From contig OZ219894.1 of NCBI GenBank assembly GCA_964291635.2, forward strand, positions 131,859 through 195,858: a stretch of DNA of 64,000 nucleotides, in the 5' to 3' direction. The stretch comes from JAPPHA01 sp964291635. GTDB taxonomy: Bacteria > Pseudomonadota > Alphaproteobacteria > Rhodobacterales > Rhodobacteraceae. The notes under the pieces are model-generated. The model saw only the letters and a list, made by a program, of their open reading frames with translations. It was not told the origin of the DNA and searched no databases. The stretch's first letter is position 1, and each line of letters starts with the position of its first letter. The translations under genes and the position numbers were made by a program. Below, in pieces: positions 36,776 through 45,648 of this stretch.

Positions 36776-37663
36776 ATGATCATGTCCGCACCTGTTCGTT
36801 CCGCAATATGGATGTCGGGCGCCATGGTTTCGTTCATGCTCGTGGCCATCTCGGGACGCGAACTTGCGGGAAGGCTCGATACCTTCGAAATCATGTTTTT
36901 TCGTTCGCTGATCGGAATCGGGATCGTTGTCGGGGCATGTGCATGGTCGGGAACGCTCAACCGGATATCCTCCAGGCGATTCGGGCTGCACGTGATTCGC
37001 AACGCCTTTCACTTCCTCGGGCAGAATCTCTGGCTTTATGCCGTAACGGTCATTCCGTTGTCGCAACTGTTCGCGTTCGAGTTTTCAACGCCGCTCTGGG
37101 TCGCCTTGTTCGCGCCGCTTTTCCTTGCGGAACGCCTGACGGCGACACGGTTGATTGCCGCAGGATTGGGATTCGCGGGAATCGTCATGATTGCACGCCC
37201 CGGGACGGCGCCGATCACGCCGGGCATAATTGCGGCGGGTTTCTGCGCCGTAGGGTTCGCAGGGGCCGTCATCGCGACCAAGCTCCTTTCCCGAACCGAG
37301 AGCATCGCATCGATCCTGTTCTGGCTCGTCGCCATGCAGACCGTTTTCGGCCTGGTTGCGGCCGGAGCGGACCTTCAGATGAGGCTGCCACAAGCGGACG
37401 ATCTGATCTGGGTTTTTCTCATCGGGCTGTGCGGACTAGCCGCCCATTTCTGCTTGACCAAGGCCTTGACACTTGCACCCGCAACTGTCGTCGGGCCGCT
37501 CGACTTCCTGCGACTTCCCCTGATCGCGGTGGTCGGGTACCTCCTTTACGACGAGCCTGCCGAGTTGCTGGTTTTCGCCGGCGCCATCGTCGTATTCGGC
37601 GCCAACTACCTGAATGTCCGGGCCGAGCACCGCTCATTGGCCCGGAAAACGGCAGTTTCTTGA
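36776..37663 (+). CDS. DMT-superfamily EamA-type transporter
   Basis: 295 residues with about ten hydrophobic segments in two EamA halves. Seen: MFFRSLIGIGIV, ALFAPLFLAERLTATRLIAAGLGFAGIVMIARPG in the first half and HFCLTKALTLAPATVVGPLDFLRLP...YLLYDEPAELLVFAGAIVVFGANY in the second. Known: drug/metabolite family exporters of amino acids or metabolites; substrate unknown. The start could be ATG 36776 or 36782; neither has a clear ribosome site. Confidence 0.88.
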   Translation: MIMSAPVRSAIWMSGAMVSFMLVAISGRELAGRLDTFEIMFFRSLIGIGIVVGACAWSGTLNRISSRRFGLHVIRNAFHFLGQNLWLYAVTVIPLSQLFAFEFSTPLWVALFAPLFLAERLTATRLIAAGLGFAGIVMIARPGTAPITPGIIAAGFCAVGFAGAVIATKLLSRTESIASILFWLVAMQTVFGLVAAGADLQMRLPQADDLIWVFLIGLCGLAAHFCLTKALTLAPATVVGPLDFLRLPLIAVVGYLLYDEPAELLVFAGAIVVFGANYLNVRAEHRSLARKTAVS

Positions 37664-37697
37664 TCTTTTCTGCCGTTTCAGGGTAGCAGCCTGTTTC

Positions 37698-38609
37698 ATG
37701 AGCAACCTGCACCAACGTCCCTACCTGATCCATGCCTCCGGCGACGCGTGGCGGTCGGCGCACCGGAAGCAGGTTGTCATCTACGGGATGTCAGGCCTTG
37801 GAAAGACCCACATTTCGAACATCCTGCGGAAATCCGGGGCCTGGTTCCACTACTCCGTCGATTATCGAATCGGCACCCGGTACATGGGCGAGTACATCGT
37901 CGACAACTTCAAGAAGAAGGCGATGAAGGATCCGTTTCTCGCGGAACTTCTCCGTTCCGACAGTATCGACATTTCCTCGAATATCCGGTTTGACAATCTC
38001 GAACCCCTGTCCACCTACATCGGAAAGCCCGGCGACCCCGCAAAGGGAGGGATTCCGTTCGACGAGTTCATGATTCGCCAGGGGCAGCATCTCCGGGCGG
38101 AAATTGACGCGATGGGTGAGACAGAGCATTTCGCAAGGCGGGCGAAGGACATTTACGATTACGACTGCTTCATCTGCGACACGTCCGGGTCCCTGATCGA
38201 GGTCGTCGACCCGCACGACACTGAAGACCCGGTGATCAGCAAACTGTTCCGTGTCATGCTGCCGGTCTGGATCAAGGGTAGCGACACGCACATCCAGATG
38301 CTGATCGACAGGTTTTGCCGCAACCCGAAACCGATGTATTATCAGCCCGAATTCGCGCGCGCGCTCTGGGACGAGTTCCTGGCAACGGAGCAGTGTTCAC
38401 CCGAGACCGCCGATCCGGATCAATTCATCAGGTGGGGATACGAACGTCTTCTGGCATACCGAATCCCAAAGTACACGGCGCTGGCCGAGAACTGGGGCGT
38501 GACCATTTCGGCAGACGACGTCAGCCATGTTCGACATTCCGATGATTTCGTGGAAATCATCGCCGATGAAATTGACCGGCTGGTTCAGCCCGCACGACCG
38601 GGCGCATAG
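37698..38609 (+). CDS. uncharacterised P-loop ATPase next to metA
   Basis: 303 residues. Seen: Walker A GMSGLGKT (30-37) in QVVIYGMSGLGKTHISNILRKSG, an acidic candidate Walker B at YDCFICDTSGSLIEVVD, and long charged regions; no signal peptide or membrane segment. Start ATG 37698; the frame is open upstream into the previous gene. I do not recognise a named family; similar hypothetical ATPases occur in alphaproteobacteria. It ends 15 bp before metA, so the two are probably co-transcribed, though a functional link is not established. Confidence 0.75.
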   Translation: MSNLHQRPYLIHASGDAWRSAHRKQVVIYGMSGLGKTHISNILRKSGAWFHYSVDYRIGTRYMGEYIVDNFKKKAMKDPFLAELLRSDSIDISSNIRFDNLEPLSTYIGKPGDPAKGGIPFDEFMIRQGQHLRAEIDAMGETEHFARRAKDIYDYDCFICDTSGSLIEVVDPHDTEDPVISKLFRVMLPVWIKGSDTHIQMLIDRFCRNPKPMYYQPEFARALWDEFLATEQCSPETADPDQFIRWGYERLLAYRIPKYTALAENWGVTISADDVSHVRHSDDFVEIIADEIDRLVQPARPGA

Positions 38610-38624
38610 TCAGGCCTGACGCCG

Positions 38625-39563
38625 ATGCCAATCACCATCCCAGAAGAACTCCCGGCATTCGATATCCTTCGGAACGAGGGCGTCATGGTCATGTCCGAGG
38701 GACGGGCCGTCCGCCAGGACATTCGGCCGCTTCGGATCGGGCTGGTCAACCTGATGCCGAAAAAGGTCCAGACCGAGACGCAGTTCGCCAGGGTGATCGG
38801 TGCGACTCCCTTGCAGATCGAACTGACCCTGATCCGCATGTCTTTCCACCGGTCGAAGAATGCGCCGGCCGGTCACATGGAAGCCTTTTACCGTACGTTC
38901 CAGGAGGTGAAGGCGCAAAAGTTCGACGGGCTGATCATCACCGGCGCTCCCATCGAACATCTCGAGTTCACCGACGTCACCTACTGGGACGAGTTCGTCG
39001 AAATGATCAACTGGACCCAGACCCATGTGCACTCGACGTTCGGCATCTGCTGGGCCGGAATGGCGATGCTCAATTTCCACTACGGCGTGACGAAACACAT
39101 GCTTGACGAGAAACTGTTCGGCTGTTTTCGCCACAAGACGATCGCGCCTTCGTCTCCGTATCTTCGCGGCTTTTCCGACGACCTTGTCGTTCCCGTCAGT
39201 CGCTGGACCGAAATGTGTCCACGCGAAATGAGGGCGTGTCACGAACTCGACATCCTCATCGAGTCACCTGTCGCCGGACCATGCCTGATCGAGGACAAGA
39301 CGCACCGCTCGCTCTACATGTTCAATCATCTCGAGTACGACAGCGATACGCTGAGGCAGGAGTACGAACGGGACGTCAGCGCTGGCTCTCCCATCGAGGT
39401 ACCGGTCGACTATTTTCCCGAAGACGATGCCTCCTGTTCGCCGCAGAACCGCTGGAGGGCCCACGGCCACCTGCTGTACGGAAACTGGATCAACCAGATT
39501 TACCAGTCCGTACCATTCGATATCTCGCTGGTCGGATCCGGCACATGTACGGTGCCAACCTGA
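38625..39563 (+). CDS. metA: homoserine O-acyltransferase (MetA family)
   Basis: 312 residues. Seen: IRPLRIGLVNLMPKKVQTETQ, the nucleophile Cys142 in FGICWAGMAML, catalytic His region YMFNHLEYD with downstream Glu, and PxNRWRAHGHLLYGNWINQIYQ at the end. Known: activates homoserine with succinyl- or acetyl-CoA in methionine synthesis; many alphaproteobacterial members use acetyl-CoA. Only 15 bp follow the ATPase gene, so there is no room for a SAM riboswitch directly upstream. Confidence 0.95.
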   Translation: MPITIPEELPAFDILRNEGVMVMSEGRAVRQDIRPLRIGLVNLMPKKVQTETQFARVIGATPLQIELTLIRMSFHRSKNAPAGHMEAFYRTFQEVKAQKFDGLIITGAPIEHLEFTDVTYWDEFVEMINWTQTHVHSTFGICWAGMAMLNFHYGVTKHMLDEKLFGCFRHKTIAPSSPYLRGFSDDLVVPVSRWTEMCPREMRACHELDILIESPVAGPCLIEDKTHRSLYMFNHLEYDSDTLRQEYERDVSAGSPIEVPVDYFPEDDASCSPQNRWRAHGHLLYGNWINQIYQSVPFDISLVGSGTCTVPT

Positions 39564-39761
39564 CGCGCGGAGCGACAAGCCATTCAACGCGAGGCACGCA
39601 CGGCCGCTTTGGATGTCAGGCACTCATCATTGAGAGCGTGAGCGACTCTCGTTCAGACAGGCGTTCGCGCCGGATCAGGCGCACACGAAAAAAAGCGCGG
39701 TGTGTCATTTTGCGTCGGCGTAATGTACGTTCCGACGTGAAATAGTACAGGGAGGATTGTC

Positions 39762-40646
39762 GTGGGTGACGAATCCTGTCCCAAACCGTTCGATAGCGGC
39801 ATAACAAGATTCTACGAGCAATTCGCGCCGGAAGACGTCCGTTGCGCGATCAAGGATGCGCGCCGCGCCAGCATTCCGAACCCGTCCTATTCCTACGGGA
39901 AACGCTGGTGGCGGAAAAAGCACAACGCGACGTTGTATGGCCTGCGAGTCGAACTCGGAAAACTTCAGAATTGGGTCAAGGCAGGGGCAGCGCGTATCGC
40001 CATCGTCATCGAAGGCCGCGACGCGGCAGGAAAAGGCGGCACCATCAAGCGGTTTCGCGAGTTGATGAATTCCCGGGGCGCCCGGGTCGTGGCACTCGGG
40101 AAGCCCCCGGGCCAGGAACGCGCCCAGTGGTTCTTCCGGCGTACCGTTCTTCACTTGCCGAATGCCGGCGAAATCGTTTTCTTCGACCGTTCCCGGTACA
40201 CCCGCGGCGTCATCGACCACGTATTCGGGTTCTGTCGGCCCAGTGAGCGCGAACGGTTCTTCAACCAGGTCAACGAGTTCGCGCACATGATCGTCAGCGA
40301 CGACATATGCCTCATCAAGACCTGGTTCAACATCGGGCGCGCCGAGCAACCGCGCAGGTTTCTCGACCGGGAGCCGGACCGGCTGAAACACTGGAAACTA
40401 TCGAAGATCGACGTTGCGGGGCTGTACAAGCGGGACGGGTTTGCGGCCGCAATTCGGAAGACCTTCGAGAGATCGGACAGTTCATGGGCTTCCTGGCGGG
40501 TCATTCCGGGCGACGACAAGTGCCGGGCCCGGGTGGCCGCGACCCGGTCGGTTCTCGACAGGGTGCACGATCCGGACAAGGACGTGGCGTTCGCCCGCGG
40601 ACCTGGCCCGAAAATCTCCGTTGGAACCCGGATGTTTGATGCCTAG
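39762..40646 (+). CDS. ppk2: polyphosphate kinase 2 family protein
   Basis: 294 residues from GTG 39762, with GGGAGGA just upstream. Seen: Walker A-type EGRDAAGKGGTIKRF (84-98), the lid-type arginines RQERAQWFFRR region (PPGQERAQWFFRR), and Walker B FFDRSRYTRGVIDHVFGF, then KTWFNIG and LKHWKLSKID. In the well-studied enzymes Walker B reads DRSWYNRA; here Trp and Asn are replaced by Arg and Thr. Known: transfers phosphate between polyphosphate and nucleotides. The TetR gene start overlaps its last codons. Confidence 0.88.
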   Translation: MGDESCPKPFDSGITRFYEQFAPEDVRCAIKDARRASIPNPSYSYGKRWWRKKHNATLYGLRVELGKLQNWVKAGAARIAIVIEGRDAAGKGGTIKRFRELMNSRGARVVALGKPPGQERAQWFFRRTVLHLPNAGEIVFFDRSRYTRGVIDHVFGFCRPSERERFFNQVNEFAHMIVSDDICLIKTWFNIGRAEQPRRFLDREPDRLKHWKLSKIDVAGLYKRDGFAAAIRKTFERSDSSWASWRVIPGDDKCRARVAATRSVLDRVHDPDKDVAFARGPGPKISVGTRMFDA

Positions 40647-41274
40647 CAGCCGAAAAGGATATCACCACGGCAATCTCAGGGAAGCGCTGGTCGATGCAAC
40701 GCTGGAACTGATCGAGTCGAGAGGGCCTCTCGGGTTTACGCTTTCGGAGGCAGCGCGGCTGGCCGGAGTATCGCCCGCGGCACCGTACAGGCATTTCAGC
40801 GGGCGGGACGAACTCATTGCCGAGGTCGCGCGCCAGGGGTTCGAAATCTTCGCCGACCTTCTCGAATTCGCTCACGCAAAGGGCGGCCCCTCGGCACTGG
40901 CGTCGTTCGAAAACGTCGGCCGGGCTTACCTGACCTTCGCACAAAAGAACCCGGGCCACTATATCGCCATGTTCGAGAGCGGCATTTCGATCAATGCAAA
41001 CCCGGAACTCGCAGCGGTCGCCAATCGCGCGATGGGCGTCCTCGCCCGTTCTGCCGATGAACTTTCCCGCAGGCTTCCACGAAACCGAAGGCCACCCGGT
41101 TCGATGGTCAGCCAGCATATCTGGGCAATGAGCCATGGTGTCGTCGAGCTGTTCGCCCGCGGTGCCCCCGGAGCCCGCTCGTCGTTTTCACCGGAAGAAC
41201 TGCTCGAAGCAGGCGTGGGGATCTACCTGCGCGGGCTCGGCATCATTCCTTCCGATTCGCAAACGAAAGGCTGA
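40639..41274 (+). CDS. TetR/AcrR-family transcriptional regulator
   Basis: 211 residues from ATG 40639, overlapping the ppk2 stop by 8 bp. Seen: MPSSRKGYHHGNLREALVDA, helix-turn-helix FTLSEAARLAGVSPAAPYRHF and a TetR C-terminal ligand domain (WHG-type, SHGVVELFARG). Known: represses transport or metabolic genes until a ligand binds. The overlap suggests co-transcription with ppk2; the target is unknown. Confidence 0.87.
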   Translation: MPSSRKGYHHGNLREALVDATLELIESRGPLGFTLSEAARLAGVSPAAPYRHFSGRDELIAEVARQGFEIFADLLEFAHAKGGPSALASFENVGRAYLTFAQKNPGHYIAMFESGISINANPELAAVANRAMGVLARSADELSRRLPRNRRPPGSMVSQHIWAMSHGVVELFARGAPGARSSFSPEELLEAGVGIYLRGLGIIPSDSQTKG

Positions 41275-41456
41275 TCGCCGGAATCCAAGGTCAGGAGCCG
41301 GGTGTGTAATTCGCACGCGGCGGCGTTGCTTTCTCCTGGCATTGCAGTTGCGCCATTTCCTGGCTCACGACATTGCGAGAGTTCGAGGCAGGATCAGTGG
41401 AACGCGCCGGCGAACGGCACAGATCGGCGGATTCTTTCATGGGAATGGTTGAAGCG

Positions 41457-42914
41457 TCACCACTCGGAGAGCCGCGGCGGCAGAGGATCCGCGGTAAAGG
41501 CCATGCGATGGGTCAGCTGCGTCAGGAGTTCTGCCTTTTTCGGCAGCGAATCGGGGTCCAGCCAAAGGTTGTTCATCTCCAACGGATCGCCGGCAAGATC
41601 GTATAATTCGCCATCGTCATGGGCATGGTCCACAACGATCTTGTGGGTTTCGGTTCGCAGCATCGTCAGTTGGGCCGCAGGACCGGCATGATAGGGCATT
41701 GCGTTATAGTACTCGCAATAGATCGATTGATCTCCCTCGAAGGGCACATCCCGATCCCCGAGCCAGCCAAAAACCGACCGCCCCTGCATTCCCGGGTGCG
41801 GCTGCCGGCCGGTTGCCTCCAGCAGTGTCGGCGCCAGATGGACCAGTTCGAAGAGACCATCGAAGCGCCCGGGGGCGAATTTGCCAGGAAACCTGAATAT
41901 AAGCGGAACGCGAATCAGCGGATCATAAAAATAGGGGCCCTTCAGATAGATGTTGTGATCACCCATCATCTCTCCGTGGTCGGACATGAAGACGACCAGG
42001 GTGTTTTCTGCCTGATCGGTCTCGTTCAATGCATCGAGGATGCGGCCTACCTGTTGGTCAACATGTTCGCACATCGCCCAATAGGCCGCCTTGACCAACT
42101 TGTGGTCCAAGGTGCTCATCTGTTGGCGCCCGAAACCGCCGATAAATCCTTTGACCTGACCGTATGCACCTTCCGAATCCGTTTGCTGGTAAACCGGTTT
42201 GCGGCTGAGATCATCATCCATGGCAAGGGGCATCGGGATTTCCTCCAGCCGATCCAGGTATGGCGCCAGGAAAGACGGCGGCGGATCAAACGGATGGTGC
42301 GGTGCGTATATGTTCGCCATGTAGAACCAGGGGCTGTCACGTGACGCGTGTTTCGAGATGAATTCGGTTGCACGCGTCGCACACCACGCCGCCTCGGTCG
42401 AATTCTCCGGCATGCCGTTTTGCACCCACTGTGACAATTCGTGCGGCGTGGTTCGATACTCCAGTCCCTTTTCGGAGAGAAAGCGCGTGTAGTCCGAGTT
42501 CAATCCCCAAAGGTCGGATGGCGCCTGCGCCCAATTGAATTCGCCGAAGCCGTCATCGATCCTTGGCTCCGTGGCCGTGGCGATTTCCGGGGCTCCGGGT
42601 GCGAGATGGAATTTGCCGACCAATCCGGCAGCGTATCCCGCATCGGCCACCAATCGGGAGATCGGCTTTTCGGTCGGCGGCATGATCTGGCCGTTCTGCC
42701 GCAATCGGGTCGTTCGCGGATACCGCCCGGTCAGAAAACTTCCCCTGCTCGGCGAGCAGACCGGGCTTTGGACAAAGGCGTTTTCGAACAGGACGCCCTG
42801 TTCGGCGAGGCGGTCAATGTTGGGTGTACAGACGATCGGGTTTCCATAGCAGCCAAGAGTGTCCGTCCGTTGCTGGTCGGTACAGAGAATCAGTATGTTC
42901 GGACGCTGTCGCAT
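41457..42914 (-). CDS. type I sulfatase (alkaline-phosphatase superfamily)
   Basis: 485 residues from ATG 42914, preceded by GGAG at 7 bp; a TTG 27 bp upstream is less likely. Seen: metal ligands ILCTDQQRTD, the formylglycine site Cys53 in CSPSRGSFLTGR, LVGKFHL (Lys-x2-His) and VVFMSDHGEMMGDH. Known: hydrolyses sulfate esters after Cys is oxidised to formylglycine. No generating enzyme is in the window; no signal peptide was seen, so it is cytoplasmic or exported otherwise. Divergent from the IclR-type gene across 68 bp that hold the operator-like repeats. Confidence 0.88.
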   Translation of the reverse strand: MRQRPNILILCTDQQRTDTLGCYGNPIVCTPNIDRLAEQGVLFENAFVQSPVCSPSRGSFLTGRYPRTTRLRQNGQIMPPTEKPISRLVADAGYAAGLVGKFHLAPGAPEIATATEPRIDDGFGEFNWAQAPSDLWGLNSDYTRFLSEKGLEYRTTPHELSQWVQNGMPENSTEAAWCATRATEFISKHASRDSPWFYMANIYAPHHPFDPPPSFLAPYLDRLEEIPMPLAMDDDLSRKPVYQQTDSEGAYGQVKGFIGGFGRQQMSTLDHKLVKAAYWAMCEHVDQQVGRILDALNETDQAENTLVVFMSDHGEMMGDHNIYLKGPYFYDPLIRVPLIFRFPGKFAPGRFDGLFELVHLAPTLLEATGRQPHPGMQGRSVFGWLGDRDVPFEGDQSIYCEYYNAMPYHAGPAAQLTMLRTETHKIVVDHAHDDGELYDLAGDPLEMNNLWLDPDSLPKKAELLTQLTHRMAFTADPLPPRLSEW

Positions 42915-42976
42915 TCCAACGCTCCGACTGTCGCTGCTCAAGCCTGTTGACGGAGAAAACCCGTTTGGCTACTCTG

Positions 42977-43012
42977 TCAATAATGAAAGCAATTACTTTC
43001 AATAATGAAAGT
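42977..43012. promoter_or_regulatory. paired operator-like repeats between sulfatase and IclR gene
   Basis: TCAATAATGAAAG occurs at 42977-42989 and again at 42999-43011, a 22-bp period (two helix turns). The second copy is extended to the palindrome CTTTCA-ATAA-TGAAAG. They cover the first possible start codon of the regulator gene. Confidence 0.6.
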
Positions 43013-43840
43013 CAAGTGTGCGCGACGCTTGGGCAGATCAAGCCATACGCATTGTCGACCGGGCGCAGATCATTGCGATTGTTGGAAATCCTGGCCCGGC
43101 CGCCGCATGAAAAGAGCTTTTCGGATCTCGCTGAAGAAATGGACCTGTCAGGTGCCTCGCTGACCCGGCTACTCAAGATGCTGGTCGATGAGGAATGGAT
43201 CCGTCAGCGGCTAACAAGCAACCGCTACACTTTGGGATATCGAGCGCAGCGATTTGGACACGCGCTGCGAGGCTTCGGGCTGCAAAGCACGCAGGTTCAG
43301 CAGGGAACCGTTGCCAGCCTGGCATATAATGTCGGTCATTCAGCCTGCCTGGCCTCCTACCAGGGCGACTATTTCGTCATTACTGCAAAGACCGAGATTC
43401 ACTATGGCTATCATTTCATCGACGTTTTCGCGCCTAATACAGATTGGATAGACAACGGTATGGGCCAGGTTCTCCTGGCTTACCAACCCGATGGAGTCGC
43501 CAAGGCGATATATGATCGGCAGTACGGAATCGAACTTCCGGATACCCACCTCGAGGGGTTCCAGCGAATCCGGGAACAGGGACATCTGGTCCGGCGCGAG
43601 GGCCCTGTCACGCGATTTTCGGTCGGTCTATCAAATCCAGTCACCAGACAGGTCAGGGACGTGATGTCCGTCGCGGCCCTGAACACAAGCTCCGTGGATG
43701 TCGAAGGAATCCTGGCCCAGGTAACCAATGCCGCTTCCGAGGCTGCTAACCAGCTTCCGGAAGTATCACAGGAGTCGGCGAGTCTCGGGAATGAAAATCC
43801 GCAACAGGAAGAAGGAAAGGAACAATGCTTAACACTCTGA
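42983..43840 (+). CDS. IclR-family transcriptional regulator
   Basis: About 285 residues from ATG 42983; GTG 43016 is an alternative start that would leave both operator repeats outside the gene. Seen: winged helix (STGRRSLRLLEILARPPHEK, DLAEEMDLSGASLTRLLKML) and an IclR effector domain (ACLASYQGDYFVITAKTE, NGMGQVLLAYQPDG, RFSVGLSNPVTRQVRDVMSV). Known: IclR proteins repress or activate catabolic operons. Likely controls the divergent sulfatase and the transporter genes; its end overlaps the binding-protein start by 16 bp. Confidence 0.83.
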   Translation: MKAITFNNESQVCATLGQIKPYALSTGRRSLRLLEILARPPHEKSFSDLAEEMDLSGASLTRLLKMLVDEEWIRQRLTSNRYTLGYRAQRFGHALRGFGLQSTQVQQGTVASLAYNVGHSACLASYQGDYFVITAKTEIHYGYHFIDVFAPNTDWIDNGMGQVLLAYQPDGVAKAIYDRQYGIELPDTHLEGFQRIREQGHLVRREGPVTRFSVGLSNPVTRQVRDVMSVAALNTSSVDVEGILAQVTNAASEAANQLPEVSQESASLGNENPQQEEGKEQCLTL

Positions 43841-44802
43841 CCAGGCGAATACTCGCGGCGTCAATTGCCCTGGTGGCCTCCACAGCAATCGCAAGCGCGC
43901 AGACGACTGTCCGGTACGCAACCGATGGCTACGGGATGGGCTCAACAATCGTCCTTGCATCCGAAAAGGGATATCTGATGGACGAAGGCATAAACCCCAT
44001 CATCCAGACCTATGCCTACGGTGTCGACACGATCGATGCCGTACTGGCCGGACAGGCGGATTTCGGGGTGGTGATCGGATTCCCGCTGCTGATCCGGTTC
44101 CAGGCTGGCACGTTGATTTCGCCATCGATCATCGGAAATTTCGTCCCTGGCTGGCACAAGCTCTATACGCGGACGGAACTCATGAACGCGGACGAATTCG
44201 AGGGCAAATCCTTCGCGATTGCGACAGGCACCGCCCAGGAATTCGTGACTCGAAACTACATCAAATTGCTGGGACTTGACCCGGAAACGGACGTCAAGCT
44301 CGTCGATTTCGGCGATTTGTTCAGCATTGTCGGCGCATTGAAATCTGGCCGAATCGATGCCGCATGGGTTTGGGGCGAAGGCGCGAAAACCATGAGTGAG
44401 GACGCGAATTTCGCCTTCATATCGGACGACAGTATCGTATCCGAGGGAGCAACCGCGTTGCTGGTGACCACAAAGGAATACGCCGGTGCCAATCACGATG
44501 CGATCGTCAGGACGCTCAAGGCATTGCAAAGGGCGACCGAAGACGTTGCCGCTGACAGCGGCGCGGTCGCGACCATCGTTGCCGACAAGCTTGGCGCCGA
44601 CAGTGAATTGGTAAAGCGGGCGATCGATCAGGCCCGGTATGAGCTGAGCTTCACTCCCAGTTTGGTGGACAACATGAGAGCCCAGCACGAATTCCTGCTC
44701 AATGCCGGAATGATCGAGTCATATGATCTGACGCCGTTGCTTCAATCCAAGGCGTTGGCCGAGGCCATCCCCTCGGCAGAGATCGACGCTTCACTCGAGT
44801 AG
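43825..44802 (+). CDS. NMT1/SsuA-type ABC transporter substrate-binding protein
   Basis: 325 residues. Seen: signal peptide (LTRRILAASIALVASTAIAS, cleavage near ASA-Q), then VRYATDGYGMGSTIVLASEKGYLMDEGI and a two-lobed NMT1/SsuA fold with VLAGQADFGVVIG, SFAIATGTAQEFVTRNYI and ALKSGRIDAAWVW. Known: the family binds sulfonates, nitrate/taurine, thiamine precursors and similar compounds. Between two sulfatases, an organosulfate or sulfonate is the likely ligand. Confidence 0.87.
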   Translation: MLNTLTRRILAASIALVASTAIASAQTTVRYATDGYGMGSTIVLASEKGYLMDEGINPIIQTYAYGVDTIDAVLAGQADFGVVIGFPLLIRFQAGTLISPSIIGNFVPGWHKLYTRTELMNADEFEGKSFAIATGTAQEFVTRNYIKLLGLDPETDVKLVDFGDLFSIVGALKSGRIDAAWVWGEGAKTMSEDANFAFISDDSIVSEGATALLVTTKEYAGANHDAIVRTLKALQRATEDVAADSGAVATIVADKLGADSELVKRAIDQARYELSFTPSLVDNMRAQHEFLLNAGMIESYDLTPLLQSKALAEAIPSAEIDASLE

Positions 44803-44877
44803 CAACACCTTGACGGGCGGGGTGGCCGATGTCCGAGAGGTCTCCCGCCCGTCTTTGCATCATGACCGAGCCGACGA

Positions 44878-45648
44878 TTGGGTATTCAACTAAAAAACAT
44901 TTGCTTTTCCTACACGCCGGCTTCGGATGATCCTCTCGTCCTCAAGAATATCGATCTCACGATCGACAATGGCGAGTTCCTTATCCTGCTGGGGCCGAGC
45001 GGTTGTGGAAAGTCCACATTGTTGCGGCTCATTGCCGGGTTCGATCATGCGACCACGGGAAGCGCGGAGGTGGACGGGTCCTCGATCGACGGCCCCGGCA
45101 AGGACCGGGGCATGGTGTTCCAGGATTTGGACAGTTCGCTCTTTCAATGGCTGACCGTCCGGCAAAATGTCGAGTTCGGTCTCAAGGTGAACCGCATCGA
45201 GGCAGGCGAAAGAAAAGAGCGCGCGAACGACGTGCTGCGAATGGTGAACTTGACGGATCACGACCACAAGTTTCCGGATGCCCTGTCGGGCGGCATGAAA
45301 CAACGAGTCCAGATCGCCCGAATGCTCGCCATGCGTCCAAATATCATGTTGATGGATGAGCCCTTTGCGGCGCTTGACGCCCAGACCCGGCAGATGCTTC
45401 AGAGACAACTCGTATCAATTTGGTCCGAGGTCAAACGCACGGCCATATACGTTACACACGACATTCGCGAGGCGATCAATCTGGGCCAGCGTATCGTACT
45501 GATGACCGCTGGGCCGGAAGCCGCCATCAAGCGTGAATATGCCGTCCCCCTCGAATATCCGAGGGATCAATCGGACCAGGTCTATATCGATCTTCTTCAA
45601 ACCATCTCGAAAGACATCGAAGAGGAAGTCACAAAGGTTTGGTCATGA
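44878..45648 (+). CDS. SsuB/TauB-type ABC transporter ATP-binding protein
   Basis: 256 residues from TTG 44878. Seen: LKNICFSYTP, Walker A GPSGCGKST, Q-loop MVFQDLDSSLFQW, signature LSGGMKQRVQIARM, Walker B IMLMDEPFAALDAQTR and switch YVTHDIREA. The start is awkward: an ATG at 44862 with a normal context is in a different frame, so either a rare TTG is used or a one-base change shifted the start. Overlaps the permease start by 4 bp. Confidence 0.88.
   Translation: MGIQLKNICFSYTPASDDPLVLKNIDLTIDNGEFLILLGPSGCGKSTLLRLIAGFDHATTGSAEVDGSSIDGPGKDRGMVFQDLDSSLFQWLTVRQNVEFGLKVNRIEAGERKERANDVLRMVNLTDHDHKFPDALSGGMKQRVQIARMLAMRPNIMLMDEPFAALDAQTRQMLQRQLVSIWSEVKRTAIYVTHDIREAINLGQRIVLMTAGPEAAIKREYAVPLEYPRDQSDQVYIDLLQTISKDIEEEVTKVWS

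Noticed and set aside
38600..38625. SAM riboswitch upstream of metA
   Set aside because: Only 15 bp separate the ATPase gene from metA.
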